From assembly GCA_937127245.1 (NCBI GenBank), contig CAKZLU010000041.1:73824-124076 (forward strand): a stretch of 50,253 nt of DNA. The letters are read 5' to 3'. Made by a program: the position numbers and the translations under genes. Under the pieces are notes generated by a model. It did not search any database. It was not told where the DNA came from and saw only the letters and a list, made by a program, of their open reading frames with translations. Of this stretch, positions 38,044-46,244 are shown in pieces (within the stretch, counting starts at the first letter, position 1; each line of letters starts with the position of its first letter). The DNA comes from an uncultured Actinomycetes bacterium. Its GTDB lineage: Bacteria; Actinomycetota; Geothermincolia; Fen-727; JACVIW01.

Positions 38044-39095
38044 TCACTCAGCGGTCTTGTCAAATCCCTTGAAGAAATCGGGATGCCTGAGCTCATAGCC
38101 GAGGTCTTTGATTCGCTTATTCGAAATCACGAAGTCGTTAGAGAAGAACAACATCAGATGATGCGTGAAACTTGGCTGAAGGGCAGGCTCAAGGTCATAT
38201 TTTATGACAATTCTATCCCAGACTTTCTGTATTCTTTTATTCAGAAACACATCAAGTGACTCGGGCGTTCTTGCAAATAACTTGATTAACCGGTCAGCTA
38301 TATTCCTGTGGTACTTTCCCTTCGCCGTTACCTTAATGCCGTATAACTCAAGCATTTTCTTTAGCACATCACTTGCACAGGCGGGCGTATCATCCGAGAT
38401 GTTGAAAGCTTTCCCGATCGCCTCGTCTTTCTCAAGAAGAAAGACCGCCGCCCCGGCAACATCTTCGCTGTGGACCCACGACGTATGTGATCCTCCCTCG
38501 AAGAGCCTGAAGCTTTTAAAGCCGCGGTTTCTGACAATTAATCCCCCGGCAAAAATCATGCCAGGGACGTATTTTCCTCTCGGTCCGTAAGCAACGGCGG
38601 GCCTGAGGCATATGAGGGGCAGATTGTGCTTCTCATAGAAGTTAAACGCTACTTTTTCCCCCCAGAGTTTTGTCATGCCGTATGTGTCATGGGGCCTTTT
38701 GGGACTCTCCTCGTCGATCGGTAACGATTGGGAATGAGCGTAAACCGCTATTGTCGAGAAGTGAACAAAGCGACTCACTCCTTCTTTAACAGCTGCGCGG
38801 CAGATATTTTCAGTCCCTCTTACGTTGACATCAAACAGGCGCTTCCTTTCTCCGCCAATTTAAAATATACCCCCAGATGAATCACGGCGTCCGTACCTCT
38901 GACGGCTTTCAAAAGGGTTTCATAGTCAAGAAGATTGGAAGGGAAAATTTCTATCCCAAGCTATTCTGCGATGATGAAATCAGATCGTGGTAGGTCAGTC
39001 GCTCGCGGTTCATAACCACGCATGACAAGTTCCTCAAGAACATATCCCCCGAGAAATCCGCTGGCTCCTGTTACCGGGATTTTGCCGCGAGCCAT
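38044..39095 (-). pseudogene. NAD-dependent epimerase/dehydratase (extended SDR) gene with a stop and a frameshift
   Basis: Reading the minus strand from ATG 39095 gives the SDR N-terminus (VTGASGFLGGYVLEELV, a GxxGxxG loop), with GGGGGTG upstream of the ATG as SD. The frame meets TAG at 38961-38963 (codon 45). It continues as LLDYETLLKAVRGTDAVIHL, then loses one base near 38855-38862 (TTTAAATTGGCGG where AAATTTGGCGG is expected). After that the correct frame gives GGERKRLFDVNVRGTENICR and runs on to the intact-looking 38044-38778 portion. That portion contains the YxxxK catalytic motif (YGMTK). The two lesions make this a decayed gene. It is convergent with the broken CoA-transferase. Confidence 0.88.
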
Positions 39096-39357
39096 AATGA
39101 ATGCACCCCCTGATGCCTTCAATCCGTATTGTATGGCTATTCTATGGAAAACATTTTATTCATCTCATTTTTTTCACTTTCGAGCAAGTAATCCAAGGCA
39201 AGGTCGATCATTGAGAATTCTAAGACCAAGCCGAAGACCTGGTCATATGCTTGGTTTGATTTTATTTAGGATATTTCGATTTAACCCGATCAGCCCGGGA
39301 ATTCAATTCTTCAGATGCGGTTCTTTATGATTGATCTATATTGAAACACTACGCTCG
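39096..39357. other. Intergenic region between the epimerase pseudogene and tRNA-Gly
   Basis: About 260 AT-rich bases with no convincing gene on either strand. A possible weak hairpin ACCAAGC (39225-39231)/GCTTGGT (39249-39255) is followed by a T-rich stretch. Nothing else recognisable. Confidence 0.5.
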
Positions 39358-39386
39358 TTGACACCTGTTTTTGTGTCCAATAAAAT
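39358..39386 (+). promoter_or_regulatory. Near-consensus promoter for tRNA-Gly
   Basis: TTGACA (39358-39363), a 17-base spacer and TAAAAT (39381-39386). The predicted start of transcription is only a few bases before the tRNA. Confidence 0.82.
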
Positions 39387-39395
39387 TCTCATCGA

Positions 39396-39471
39396 GCGGG
39401 AATAGCTCAGCTGGTAGAGCGCCACCTTGCCAAGGTGGAGGTCGCGGGTTCGAGCCCCGTTTCCCGCTCCA
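39396..39471 (+). tRNA. tRNA-Gly (anticodon GCC)
   Basis: All four arms fold. The acceptor is GCGGGAA/TTCCCGC. The D arm is GCTC...GAGC. The anticodon stem is CCACC/GGTGG around TTGCCAA, giving anticodon GCC. The T arm is GCGGG-TTCGAGC-CCCGT. The discriminator is T and CCA is encoded (39469-39471). A run of eight T (39472-39479) follows directly. Confidence 0.95.
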
Positions 39472-39776
39472 TTTTTTTTGGACACTGCATCAAATGAATT
39501 TGCTCACCCAGGCAGGCATTTTTAAGAATTGTTCCTCGATTCGTTGTGAAATCTCGTGCCATTATACAGGCCTGACAGGCATTACAAAAAACCTGTACAG
39601 CACAACGGCCAACTAATCTTTGAGCGGAGTATCGCAATTAAATCACCGATTTCTAATGCTAATGTAATTTCGCCGGTATGACTGGTATGGATAATTTTTG
39701 AGTTTGTCTTATCACAGAGCGTTCTGTTTCACAGAGAGCAAAGGATGCTATCGTTTTACGCCCCACTACCTGGGCT
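39472..39776. other. Intergenic region downstream of tRNA-Gly
   Basis: About 305 bases lie between tRNA-Gly and the end of the minus-strand acyl-CoA ligase. The first eight bases are a T-run that probably ends the tRNA transcript. No gene, integrase or second copy of the tRNA 3' end was found. Confidence 0.5.
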
Positions 39777-41633
39777 TTAACCGCGGTCCCCACCGCCCAC
39801 TTCTGGTTTAACCCGAGCCGCGAAATCCCTTAACGCCCTTTTGTTAACTTTGAGCATTGGAGTGAGCGGCATTTCATCAATGAAAATAACAGTGGTTGGA
39901 ACAGCGTATCGAGCAACCCTTTCCCTTAAGAATTCTAAGTATTCCTTTTCGGTGATTCTGTTTTTGTAATCCTCCTTGAGCTGGACGAAGACGGCAACTC
40001 TTTCGCTTCCCGGTCTTTCAGGGTCGGGGATCCCGATCGCGGCCGCATGCTCGGTGGCAGGGTGAGCATATAGGATATCGTCTATTTCCCTCGTGTAAAC
40101 CTTATAACCGGAAATAACCACCATATCTTTTATACGGTCCACTATGAAGAAGTAGCCGTTCTCATCCATTCTCACTATGTCCCCGGTATGTATGAACCCT
40201 TCCTCGTCAATTCCCGAACCAGGTTCGGGCCAGTACCCGAGCATCCTCTGCGGTCCTTTCACAAGCATCTCTCCCACATATCTACCGCTTTTGAGTTGAT
40301 CAAATGAGTACGGTTTTCCGCTCTCGACATCAACAACTTTTATTTCCGTATCGGGCAGAGGGACGCCTATTGAGGCGAATCTTTCTACCCGCTGTTTGGC
40401 AGATAACATATTAGAGATTTTCCGGATTATGGACGCGACGGCGAGAAACTGCTTCGCAAAAGCTTTCGGACCTATACGTTTCGCAAACTTTCTCATAAAG
40501 GCGATCCCTTTAGGGCTTAGAAGGGAACGGCGGAAAAACCTAATCATCCTTCTTCCACCCATCGCGCTGATTGTTGAAGAAATGTTGCAGTGGGTAACGG
40601 CGGTAAGTTCCGAAAGCCCGTAACCCTCCACCAGATATCTTCCGGGAGCTGATTCACTGAACTCCTTTTGAACCTTCGGGGGGAGAGGCGCTGATCCTGA
40701 TATTCCAACAACCTTTACCTTTCTTGCCTCCCGCGAGAGCATGCTCATAAACTGGGTTGGAACTCCCGTCTGAAGAACTGGGCTGTACTTTTCCACAAAC
40801 TTGAGCAATGTCTCATAGTCCCTGGGATCGACAAGGAGAATCAGATTGAAACAGCAATTGATCATAGTATGCATCACGCTGTGACCGTAGCTGTGGAAAA
40901 AGGGGTTGCCCATCAAAACCGACATGTTTCCCTCGAACATGCCGGTAAGCGGACCGAATATTACTGGATTTTGCACGGCATTGGCGACAACGTTTCTATG
41001 GGTTAGCATGCAGCCCTTAGGGATACCAGTTGTTCCTCCCGTAAAGATGATAGCCTCAAGGTCTTTCGCTGTGTCAAAAAATATTTTTGGAGGCTTCGGT
41101 TTTGAATGCTCAATCAATTCCAACAATCTCTGAGCGCCTTTAATCGAGACCGGGCGGGCCCAATCTCGGGAATAGTCGAACAGGTTTGTCCCGATGAGTA
41201 AACCTTTCCACCCGTTGATTAACAGGTACTGGGCTTTATCCGAATAATCGTCGAGGTATATAAAGGCCTTTGCATCGGTGCTTACAATCTTCTTCATTAT
41301 GGATTGGCGAGCCTCCAAGAAACTGCATGGCACGTGCACCGCGCCCGCCTTTGAAATCCCCGCATCAACAAGAACGAACTGAACGGAGGTTGGAAGCATC
41401 GTTGCTATCCTGTCGCCTTTTTGAACCCCGAGCTCCACAAGGGCGTAGGCAAGCCTGTCGGAGTGCTCCTTAATTTCCGCGTAACCGACCTCAATGTCAG
41501 GCTGAGCAATTATAAGTTCTGGATATTTCAAAGCGGCGTAATCAAGAAAATAATGTGATGGGTTTCTCGGATACGGCTTAAGCGTGCGCGGCATTCCGCT
41601 CAAATCGTATTCGCCAAACCAGGGATATTCCAT
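39777..41633 (-). CDS. Acyl-CoA synthetase (AMP-forming) with an unusual basic insert
   Basis: The enzyme activates a carboxylic acid to its CoA thioester via an acyl-adenylate. Motifs in the 618-residue protein are the P-loop TGGTTGIPKG (198-207), EGYGLSELTAV (336 onward), HTGDIVRMDENGYFFIVDR (hinge D499) and the catalytic lysine K595 in TPMLKVNKRALR. Between EGYGLSE and the next core strand (IGVPLPDTEIKV, from 422) lies an extra segment of about 60 residues (about 355-418). It is rich in Arg/Lys and hydrophobic residues and is absent from typical family members. ATG at 41633 has AAAGGAAA upstream. It follows the SCP2 gene on the same strand. The substrate is not predictable. Confidence 0.92.
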   Translation of the reverse strand: MEYPWFGEYDLSGMPRTLKPYPRNPSHYFLDYAALKYPELIIAQPDIEVGYAEIKEHSDRLAYALVELGVQKGDRIATMLPTSVQFVLVDAGISKAGAVHVPCSFLEARQSIMKKIVSTDAKAFIYLDDYSDKAQYLLINGWKGLLIGTNLFDYSRDWARPVSIKGAQRLLELIEHSKPKPPKIFFDTAKDLEAIIFTGGTTGIPKGCMLTHRNVVANAVQNPVIFGPLTGMFEGNMSVLMGNPFFHSYGHSVMHTMINCCFNLILLVDPRDYETLLKFVEKYSPVLQTGVPTQFMSMLSREARKVKVVGISGSAPLPPKVQKEFSESAPGRYLVEGYGLSELTAVTHCNISSTISAMGGRRMIRFFRRSLLSPKGIAFMRKFAKRIGPKAFAKQFLAVASIIRKISNMLSAKQRVERFASIGVPLPDTEIKVVDVESGKPYSFDQLKSGRYVGEMLVKGPQRMLGYWPEPGSGIDEEGFIHTGDIVRMDENGYFFIVDRIKDMVVISGYKVYTREIDDILYAHPATEHAAAIGIPDPERPGSERVAVFVQLKEDYKNRITEKEYLEFLRERVARYAVPTTVIFIDEMPLTPMLKVNKRALRDFAARVKPEVGGGDRG

Positions 41634-41700
41634 CAGAACTTTCCTTTCGGTTTTCGAGTAAGTACGTAAGCGAATCGCCTGTTATGAACGTGAGGACCTT

Positions 41701-42306
41701 TCAGGCTTGCCCGGCAAGTTTCATAAAAGCGTTCAGGCGCATGGCAAAAGTGAGGTCTCCCTCGATTTTCAGTTTTCCCTGGAGAAATGCTTCGGGACCG
41801 CTTAAAGTGCCGCTCGTCATCTCATAGAAGACTTCCGGAGAAGCGCTTAGCGTTACTGATGGTTGCTCAGCGCCGTTGAATATTATTTTTATGCTCACAT
41901 CAAGACCCTCACCTAATACTGGCTTGAATATGACAGTTCCGCTTGTCGTCCTGGCTGTTTCATACATTTCACGGTCAACCATCTGGGCGAAGCGCGCGGG
42001 ATTATAAAACATCTCAGCGCCCTTTATCTGGCCGGATATGGCTGCTCTCCAGGCGAGGTAGGGAGCAACAATTGTCAGCATTGGATTTTCAAGCTCACCC
42101 TCTTTCACCTCCATTTCCCTTGCGTCCCGGACCGTGATGCCATACTGACAACCACCCTCGCCGGTCAACCTGACCTGAAGAGTGAGATAAGTATCTTCCA
42201 TTCCGGGTATCGGGTTTTCGGAAATGATTTCTCTGAATGTTTCTGGAACGAATTCTTCAAAGAATTGAGTTGCGCTAATGTCTGGGGGAATGTTGATTTC
42301 CTGCAT
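41701..42306 (-). CDS. SCP2 sterol-binding-like domain protein
   Basis: The 201-residue protein ends in an SCP2-type lipid-binding domain: SGTLSGPEAFLQGKLKIEGDLTFAMRLNAFMKL is characteristic in pattern. The N-terminal half (about 1-100) may be a second, weaker SCP2-like repeat (ISGQIKGAEMFYNPARFAQM). No signal peptide. SCP2 folds bind lipids or acyl-CoAs. Placement 67 bases upstream of the acyl-CoA ligase on the same strand suggests that it carries that enzyme's substrate or product. ATG at 42306 is preceded by GAGGCGGTGA. An inverted repeat overlaps its candidate promoter. Confidence 0.82.
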   Translation of the reverse strand: MQEINIPPDISATQFFEEFVPETFREIISENPIPGMEDTYLTLQVRLTGEGGCQYGITVRDAREMEVKEGELENPMLTIVAPYLAWRAAISGQIKGAEMFYNPARFAQMVDREMYETARTTSGTVIFKPVLGEGLDVSIKIIFNGAEQPSVTLSASPEVFYEMTSGTLSGPEAFLQGKLKIEGDLTFAMRLNAFMKLAGQA

Positions 42307-42418
42307 GTAGGCTCACCGCCTCTCATTAAATCCGGTAAAACCGCATTTGCCAAAAAAGATGAACGGGCCACGACTGGCAGGTACCGCCACAAAAAGATAT
42401 TTTCACATATAACCCCAA

Positions 42419-42447
42419 ATTATCAAGAATGCCTTTGATAATCCCAA
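42419..42447 (-). promoter_or_regulatory. Candidate promoter and overlapping operator for the SCP2-ligase unit
   Basis: On the minus strand TTGGGA (42442-42447), a 17-base spacer and GATAAT (42419-42424). An inverted repeat, ATTATCAA (42419-42426) and TTGATAAT (42435-42442) with an 8-base gap, covers the -10 and spacer. A bound repressor would block RNA polymerase. Confidence 0.5.
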
Positions 42448-42495
42448 GCAATCCAATAACCCTTTCGTTCAGTCAAGTTTATTGTCTGTGTCCTG

Positions 42496-42524
42496 CTGAC
42501 CCGTAAAATAAGATATTGTAAAAT
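42496..42524 (+). promoter_or_regulatory. Candidate promoter for tRNA-Cys
   Basis: CTGACC (42496-42501), a 17-base spacer and TAAAAT (42519-42524), with transcription expected to start about ten bases before the tRNA. Confidence 0.55.
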
Positions 42525-42540
42525 ATCAAATTATAGCGAC

Positions 42541-42612
<72 letters not shown>

Positions 42613-42753
42613 CAAGCGGTATTGAGATTCTCCCCGTGCTGATTTCAATGTATCTCAAATCCAGGTGATTGGTTACCGATTTTCATGTTTCTCTTTCGCC
42701 TTAGGAAGAAACGCTCGTGAACTTAAGAAAAATTCTAATTTTTGTCTGATCCA

Positions 42754-42782
42754 TTGACACGGCGCAAAGCAGGAACAATAAT
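42754..42782 (+). promoter_or_regulatory. Near-consensus promoter for the marR-type gene
   Basis: TTGACA (42754-42759), a 17-base spacer and AATAAT (42777-42782). Transcription should start near 42789, immediately before the inverted repeat at 42797-42812. Confidence 0.75.
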
Positions 42783-42796
42783 AAAACAAAATTATT

Positions 42797-42812
42797 TTAT
42801 TTCGTGAAATAA
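42797..42812. promoter_or_regulatory. MarR-type operator, probable autorepression site
   Basis: TTATTTC-GT-GAAATAA is a 16-base inverted repeat with 7-base arms. It lies just downstream of the predicted transcription start and 14 bases before the regulator's ATG, the classic position for MarR-family autorepression. Confidence 0.65.
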
Positions 42813-42825
42813 TTTTTGATTCAAA

Positions 42826-43302
42826 ATGAAGCGGGACGAAATTTTCAAGCATCTTCCTGAAATTGAGCGGCTTTACACTCTTTTCGATTACACGACCGCC
42901 CTGTGGGAAGCAAAAGAACTTTCCCTATACCATATCGACAAACTCGAGTTCTATTTACTTTTACTTTTGCGTTTCCGCGAAGACCTCCGGATGAAAGACA
43001 TGGCTGAACTTTTGTCCATGAACAATTCCACACTCACCCAGGTCGCAAAAAGGTGTGAGAATAAGGGACTCATAAGAAGAGTGAAAAGCGAACGCGATAA
43101 GCGAGCGACTCTGCTGAAGTTCACTCCTAAGGGGAGAAGGCTGATCGACAACATCGTCAGTCACAGGCAGGCTCTCTTTTTCCCGGTCTGGGAAAAAGCA
43201 AGCGAAAAGGATATCAAGGGTTTTATAAAAGTGCTCCGGACGGTTGTGGAAACGCTCGAGGACCGCGTTGCTTATCTGGAGTACCTAAAAAGGCCGTGGT
43301 AG
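42826..43302 (+). CDS. MarR family transcriptional regulator
   Basis: The 158-residue protein has the MarR layout: N-terminal dimerisation helices, a winged helix (LRMKDMAELLSMNNSTLTQVAKRCENKGLI), the wing with the conserved DKR (SERDKRATLLKFTPKGRRLI), and C-terminal helices. MarR proteins in such settings often sense an aromatic acid, acyl-CoA or phenolic ligand. Here the target is probably its own promoter and perhaps the downstream dehydrogenase/ligase genes, starting 176 bases away. ATG at 42826 has little SD. Confidence 0.9.
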   Translation: MKRDEIFKHLPEIERLYTLFDYTTALWEAKELSLYHIDKLEFYLLLLLRFREDLRMKDMAELLSMNNSTLTQVAKRCENKGLIRRVKSERDKRATLLKFTPKGRRLIDNIVSHRQALFFPVWEKASEKDIKGFIKVLRTVVETLEDRVAYLEYLKRPW

Positions 43303-43478
43303 AGTGTGCAGGTTGGCAAAATATTTCAGATAATGAACTAATATTATGCGAGGTTGGGAAGCGGTTTTAGATTCAATATAAGAAATCCAGTGTCAACGCT
43401 TTGGAAATAGAGAAAACACACTGATAAGCATGGGAAGGTGCTTGGGGTAGAGGTGCATGACGAGGAAAGGAGGAAGAA

Positions 43479-44510
43479 ATGAAAGCGGCAATTTGGCATG
43501 GAAGACGTGACATGAGGATCGAGGAGGTTCCCGAACCTGAAGTTGGTCCCGAGGATGTAAGGATCAAGGTGGCTTACTCGGGCGTGTGCCATACGGACGT
43601 ATTTGAATACCTCTACGGTCCTCAGACTATCTTCAATCCGCCTCTCTCCTTGGGACATGAGTTCTCTGGAGTTGTCGAGGAGGTCGGGGAGGCATCGAGC
43701 GGGCTTGAGAAAGGTGACAGGGTTACCGGGCTTCCTTACTATCCGTGCTGGGAATGCTACTTCTGCAAGCAGAATCTCTGGAATCTCTGTCCGAACGCAA
43801 AGGCGCACGGCATGCACATAAACGGTACATTCGCCGAATATGTTCTTCTGCACTACAAAGGTGTTTACAAAATTCCGGAAGGTGTAACTCTTGAAGAAGC
43901 GGCGGTCGTCGAGCCAACGTCAGTTGTTTACCGCGCGTTAAAACGTTCCGGTCTTAAAGAAGGAGAAAGCGTCCATATTGTTGGAGCCGGTCCGGTTGGA
44001 TTGCTGCTTGCACATGTCGCCAAGTACAAAGGGGCGGATAAGATTGTGGTGAGCGAACCGCTTGAGTCGCGCCGCCAGAAGGCTCTGGAGATGGGCGCAA
44101 CCCACGTGGTGAACCCGGAGGTCGAAGACCCAATATCGAAGACATACGAGATATGCGATGGGCTCGGAGCGCACGTTAGTTTTGATTGCGTGGGTAGCAT
44201 CGCAACGCTCGACACTGCCGTTTACAGCACTCGCAGAAACGGCAGGGTCGGAATACTCGGGTTTGGCTTCTATGAATCACCCACCTATCCGCTCGCGCTT
44301 CTGGCCGCTTTCGCATCCGAATACAATTATTTTGCCACCCTTGGGTACAATGTCGAGTTTAAAGAAGTCCTTGATTTGGTCGGAGAGGGAAAGCTCAAAC
44401 CCGCTCAGCTCATCAGTAACATAATCCCCTTCGATGAGATGATAGATTTCTTTGACCATTTCGAGGAAACCCGCCGCAAGCACCTAAAAACCCTTGTAAA
44501 AATAGGATAG
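43479..44510 (+). CDS. Zinc-dependent alcohol dehydrogenase (MDR family)
   Basis: The 343-residue NAD(P)-dependent medium-chain dehydrogenase has the catalytic zinc site C37 (GVCHTD), H60/E61 (GHEFSG) and the VEPTSV glutamate. Structural zinc cysteines are C90, C93, C96 and C104. The Rossmann loop is GAGPVGLL. ATG at 43479 is preceded by AAAGGAGGAAG. It is followed directly by an acyl-CoA ligase whose chosen start is ten bases past its stop. Similar enzymes oxidise hydroxyacyl-CoA intermediates, such as 6-hydroxycyclohex-1-ene-carbonyl-CoA in anaerobic benzoate breakdown. The context makes a hydroxyacyl-CoA or alcohol substrate plausible, but this is inference. Confidence 0.92.
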   Translation: MKAAIWHGRRDMRIEEVPEPEVGPEDVRIKVAYSGVCHTDVFEYLYGPQTIFNPPLSLGHEFSGVVEEVGEASSGLEKGDRVTGLPYYPCWECYFCKQNLWNLCPNAKAHGMHINGTFAEYVLLHYKGVYKIPEGVTLEEAAVVEPTSVVYRALKRSGLKEGESVHIVGAGPVGLLLAHVAKYKGADKIVVSEPLESRRQKALEMGATHVVNPEVEDPISKTYEICDGLGAHVSFDCVGSIATLDTAVYSTRRNGRVGILGFGFYESPTYPLALLAAFASEYNYFATLGYNVEFKEVLDLVGEGKLKPAQLISNIIPFDEMIDFFDHFEETRRKHLKTLVKIG

Positions 44511-44519
44511 GTGAGAGCG

Positions 44520-46037
44520 ATGACTCTGAAGGAACTTTTGCAGGGGCAAGCATTGAGGATGGGCGCGAAGCCAGCGGTCATATACAGGGACGAGCCGATA
44601 ACCTACCAAAAGCTCCATGAGAGAATTACGCGTTTCGCAAACGCGCTTCGCCAACTTGGTGTGAAACAGGACGATAAAGTGGCCATCATGTTGAACAACT
44701 GCCCGGAGTACGTCATTTCCTATTTTGCCTGCTCTTATCTCGGGGCGGTCGCTGTCCCCGTGAACATATTCTACAAAGAGCGGGAGCTCGAATTTCTTCT
44801 AAGAGATTCCGACTCCGTGGCTCTCATCACTACGCCAGTTTTCGCCGAGTATTTCTCAAAGATTGATGGGCCTGTTGAGAATTTCAAATGGCTCATCGTG
44901 AACGGACCTTATTCGGAGGGCATTCAGTTTTCTGAACTTGAATCTCAGGGGTCGAAAGACCCCGTGGAAGTGCCGGTAAGCGAGGATCAGGTTGCGGAAA
45001 TACTTTATACATCGGGAACGACAGGTGTGCCAAAAGGGGTCATGCTCACTCACCGCAACCTGTTCTTCCATGCTGACGCGATAATCAAAGTGCTGGAACT
45101 TAAAGATGATGACCGCGCGCTCATGGTAGTGCCAATGTTTCATGGATACGGCATTACCGTAATGATCTGCTGTTTTCTCATCGGAACCTCTTTCGTTCTT
45201 CTGGACCCCTTCAATCCCGTCGAGGTATTTCAGGCGTTGGAGAAGCACAAAGTAACTTTTCTTCCGATGGTTGTTGCCATGTACTATATGCTCTATCATC
45301 ACCCGGATCGCTCGAAATACGACCTTTCCTCGCTTCGAGTTGGTATTTCCGGTGCGTCCGCGATGCCGGCGCAGCTCATGAGGGAGGCTTCAGAAGCGTT
45401 CAAAATCAAGATACTTGAAGCCTGGGGATTAACGGAATGCTCGGCGTCAGCTACTATGCAGCGTATGAACATGCCGTACAAGGAAGGAAGCGTGGGCCTT
45501 CCTCATCCCGGAGTCGAGGTTGCCGTCATGGACGAGGAGGGAGGAATTCTTGGTCCGAACCAGGTAGGGGAGCTGGTGATTTGGGGACCGCTTGTCATGA
45601 AAGGTTATTACAAACGCCCCGATGAGACCGCTGAGGCCTTGCGGGGAGGCTGGCTACATTCCGGAGATATGGGGTATTTCGACGAGGATGGGTACTTCTT
45701 CATGGTTGACCGCAAGAAAGAGTTGGTCAATGTTGGCGGGGAAAAGGTCTTTCCGCGAGAAGTTGAGGAAATCATGTACACTCACCCCGCGATAGCCGAA
45801 GCAGCACTGGTGCCGCAACCAGATGAAAGACTCGGGGAAATTCCCGTGGCGGTCGTTTCGTTGAAGACCGGCGAGAAACTAACAGAAAGCGAACTGATAG
45901 ATTTTCTATCTCGTAGACTTGCCAGGTTCAAGGTTCCGCGGCGCGTGATATTTATGGATAGCCTTCCGCGAAACCCGATTGGAAAGATAATCAAAAAGAA
46001 CCTCATTCAGATGCTTAAGGAGGAACGGAAGGAATAG
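44520..46037 (+). CDS. Long-chain/medium-chain acyl-CoA ligase (AMP-forming)
   Basis: The 505-residue ligase has the P-loop YTSGTTGVPKG at residues 163-173, EAWGLTECSA, HSGDMGYFDEDGYFFMVDRKKELVNVGG and a C-terminal catalytic lysine in PRNPIGKIIKK. The layout is that of FadD/4-coumarate-CoA-ligase-type enzymes. ATG at 44520 is preferred over GTG 44511 because AGGTGA is five bases upstream. It is tightly linked to the dehydrogenase before it. A 207-base leader with hairpins separates it from the dehydratase genes. It is the third acyl-CoA ligase within 12 kb. Confidence 0.93.
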   Translation: MTLKELLQGQALRMGAKPAVIYRDEPITYQKLHERITRFANALRQLGVKQDDKVAIMLNNCPEYVISYFACSYLGAVAVPVNIFYKERELEFLLRDSDSVALITTPVFAEYFSKIDGPVENFKWLIVNGPYSEGIQFSELESQGSKDPVEVPVSEDQVAEILYTSGTTGVPKGVMLTHRNLFFHADAIIKVLELKDDDRALMVVPMFHGYGITVMICCFLIGTSFVLLDPFNPVEVFQALEKHKVTFLPMVVAMYYMLYHHPDRSKYDLSSLRVGISGASAMPAQLMREASEAFKIKILEAWGLTECSASATMQRMNMPYKEGSVGLPHPGVEVAVMDEEGGILGPNQVGELVIWGPLVMKGYYKRPDETAEALRGGWLHSGDMGYFDEDGYFFMVDRKKELVNVGGEKVFPREVEEIMYTHPAIAEAALVPQPDERLGEIPVAVVSLKTGEKLTESELIDFLSRRLARFKVPRRVIFMDSLPRNPIGKIIKKNLIQMLKEERKE

Positions 46038-46086
46038 GAATCCATTTTTGAACCCATAAAGACGGGAATTTTTACAAAGCGTCGCA

Positions 46087-46182
46087 CTGTGTTGAAAGTG
46101 AATTTCACGCGCAGTGGGAAAGCAGACCGCTTTGCGGGAAAAATCGGAAATTTGCATTTTCCTCTTTTTGAGCGCAAAGCGC
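46087..46182 (+). promoter_or_regulatory. Structured leader before the dehydratase genes
   Basis: A long hairpin (about 46086-46114) has arms CACTGTGTTGAAA and TTTCACGCGCAGTG around GTGAA, with one bulge and two wobble pairs. Next are a CCGC-TTT-GCGG hairpin (about 46127-46137), a GGAAA/TTTTCC hairpin followed by CTCTTTTT, and a GCGC-AAA-GCGC hairpin. CGCTTTGCG (46128-46136) and CGCAAAGCG (46173-46181) are perfectly complementary, so two alternative folds are possible. No known riboswitch class was recognised. Confidence 0.45.
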
Positions 46183-46244
46183 CAGGGAAAAATCACATTC
46201 AGGCTAGCTCAAAAAACATTCTATAAGCGATTGGGGGAGGGTTG

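Noticed and set aside
39225..39255. Terminator from ACCAAGC/GCTTGGT
   Set aside because: Seven pairs around a 17-base loop, and no upstream plus-strand gene needs it. Left as a remark only.
39396..39776. Integrated element using tRNA-Gly as attachment site
   Set aside because: No integrase and no repeated tRNA 3' end were found on either side.
46150..46170. Intrinsic terminator in the dehydratase leader
   Set aside because: The GGAAA/TTTTCC stem is short and A/T-rich. It is more useful as part of the alternative-fold leader and is not called separately.
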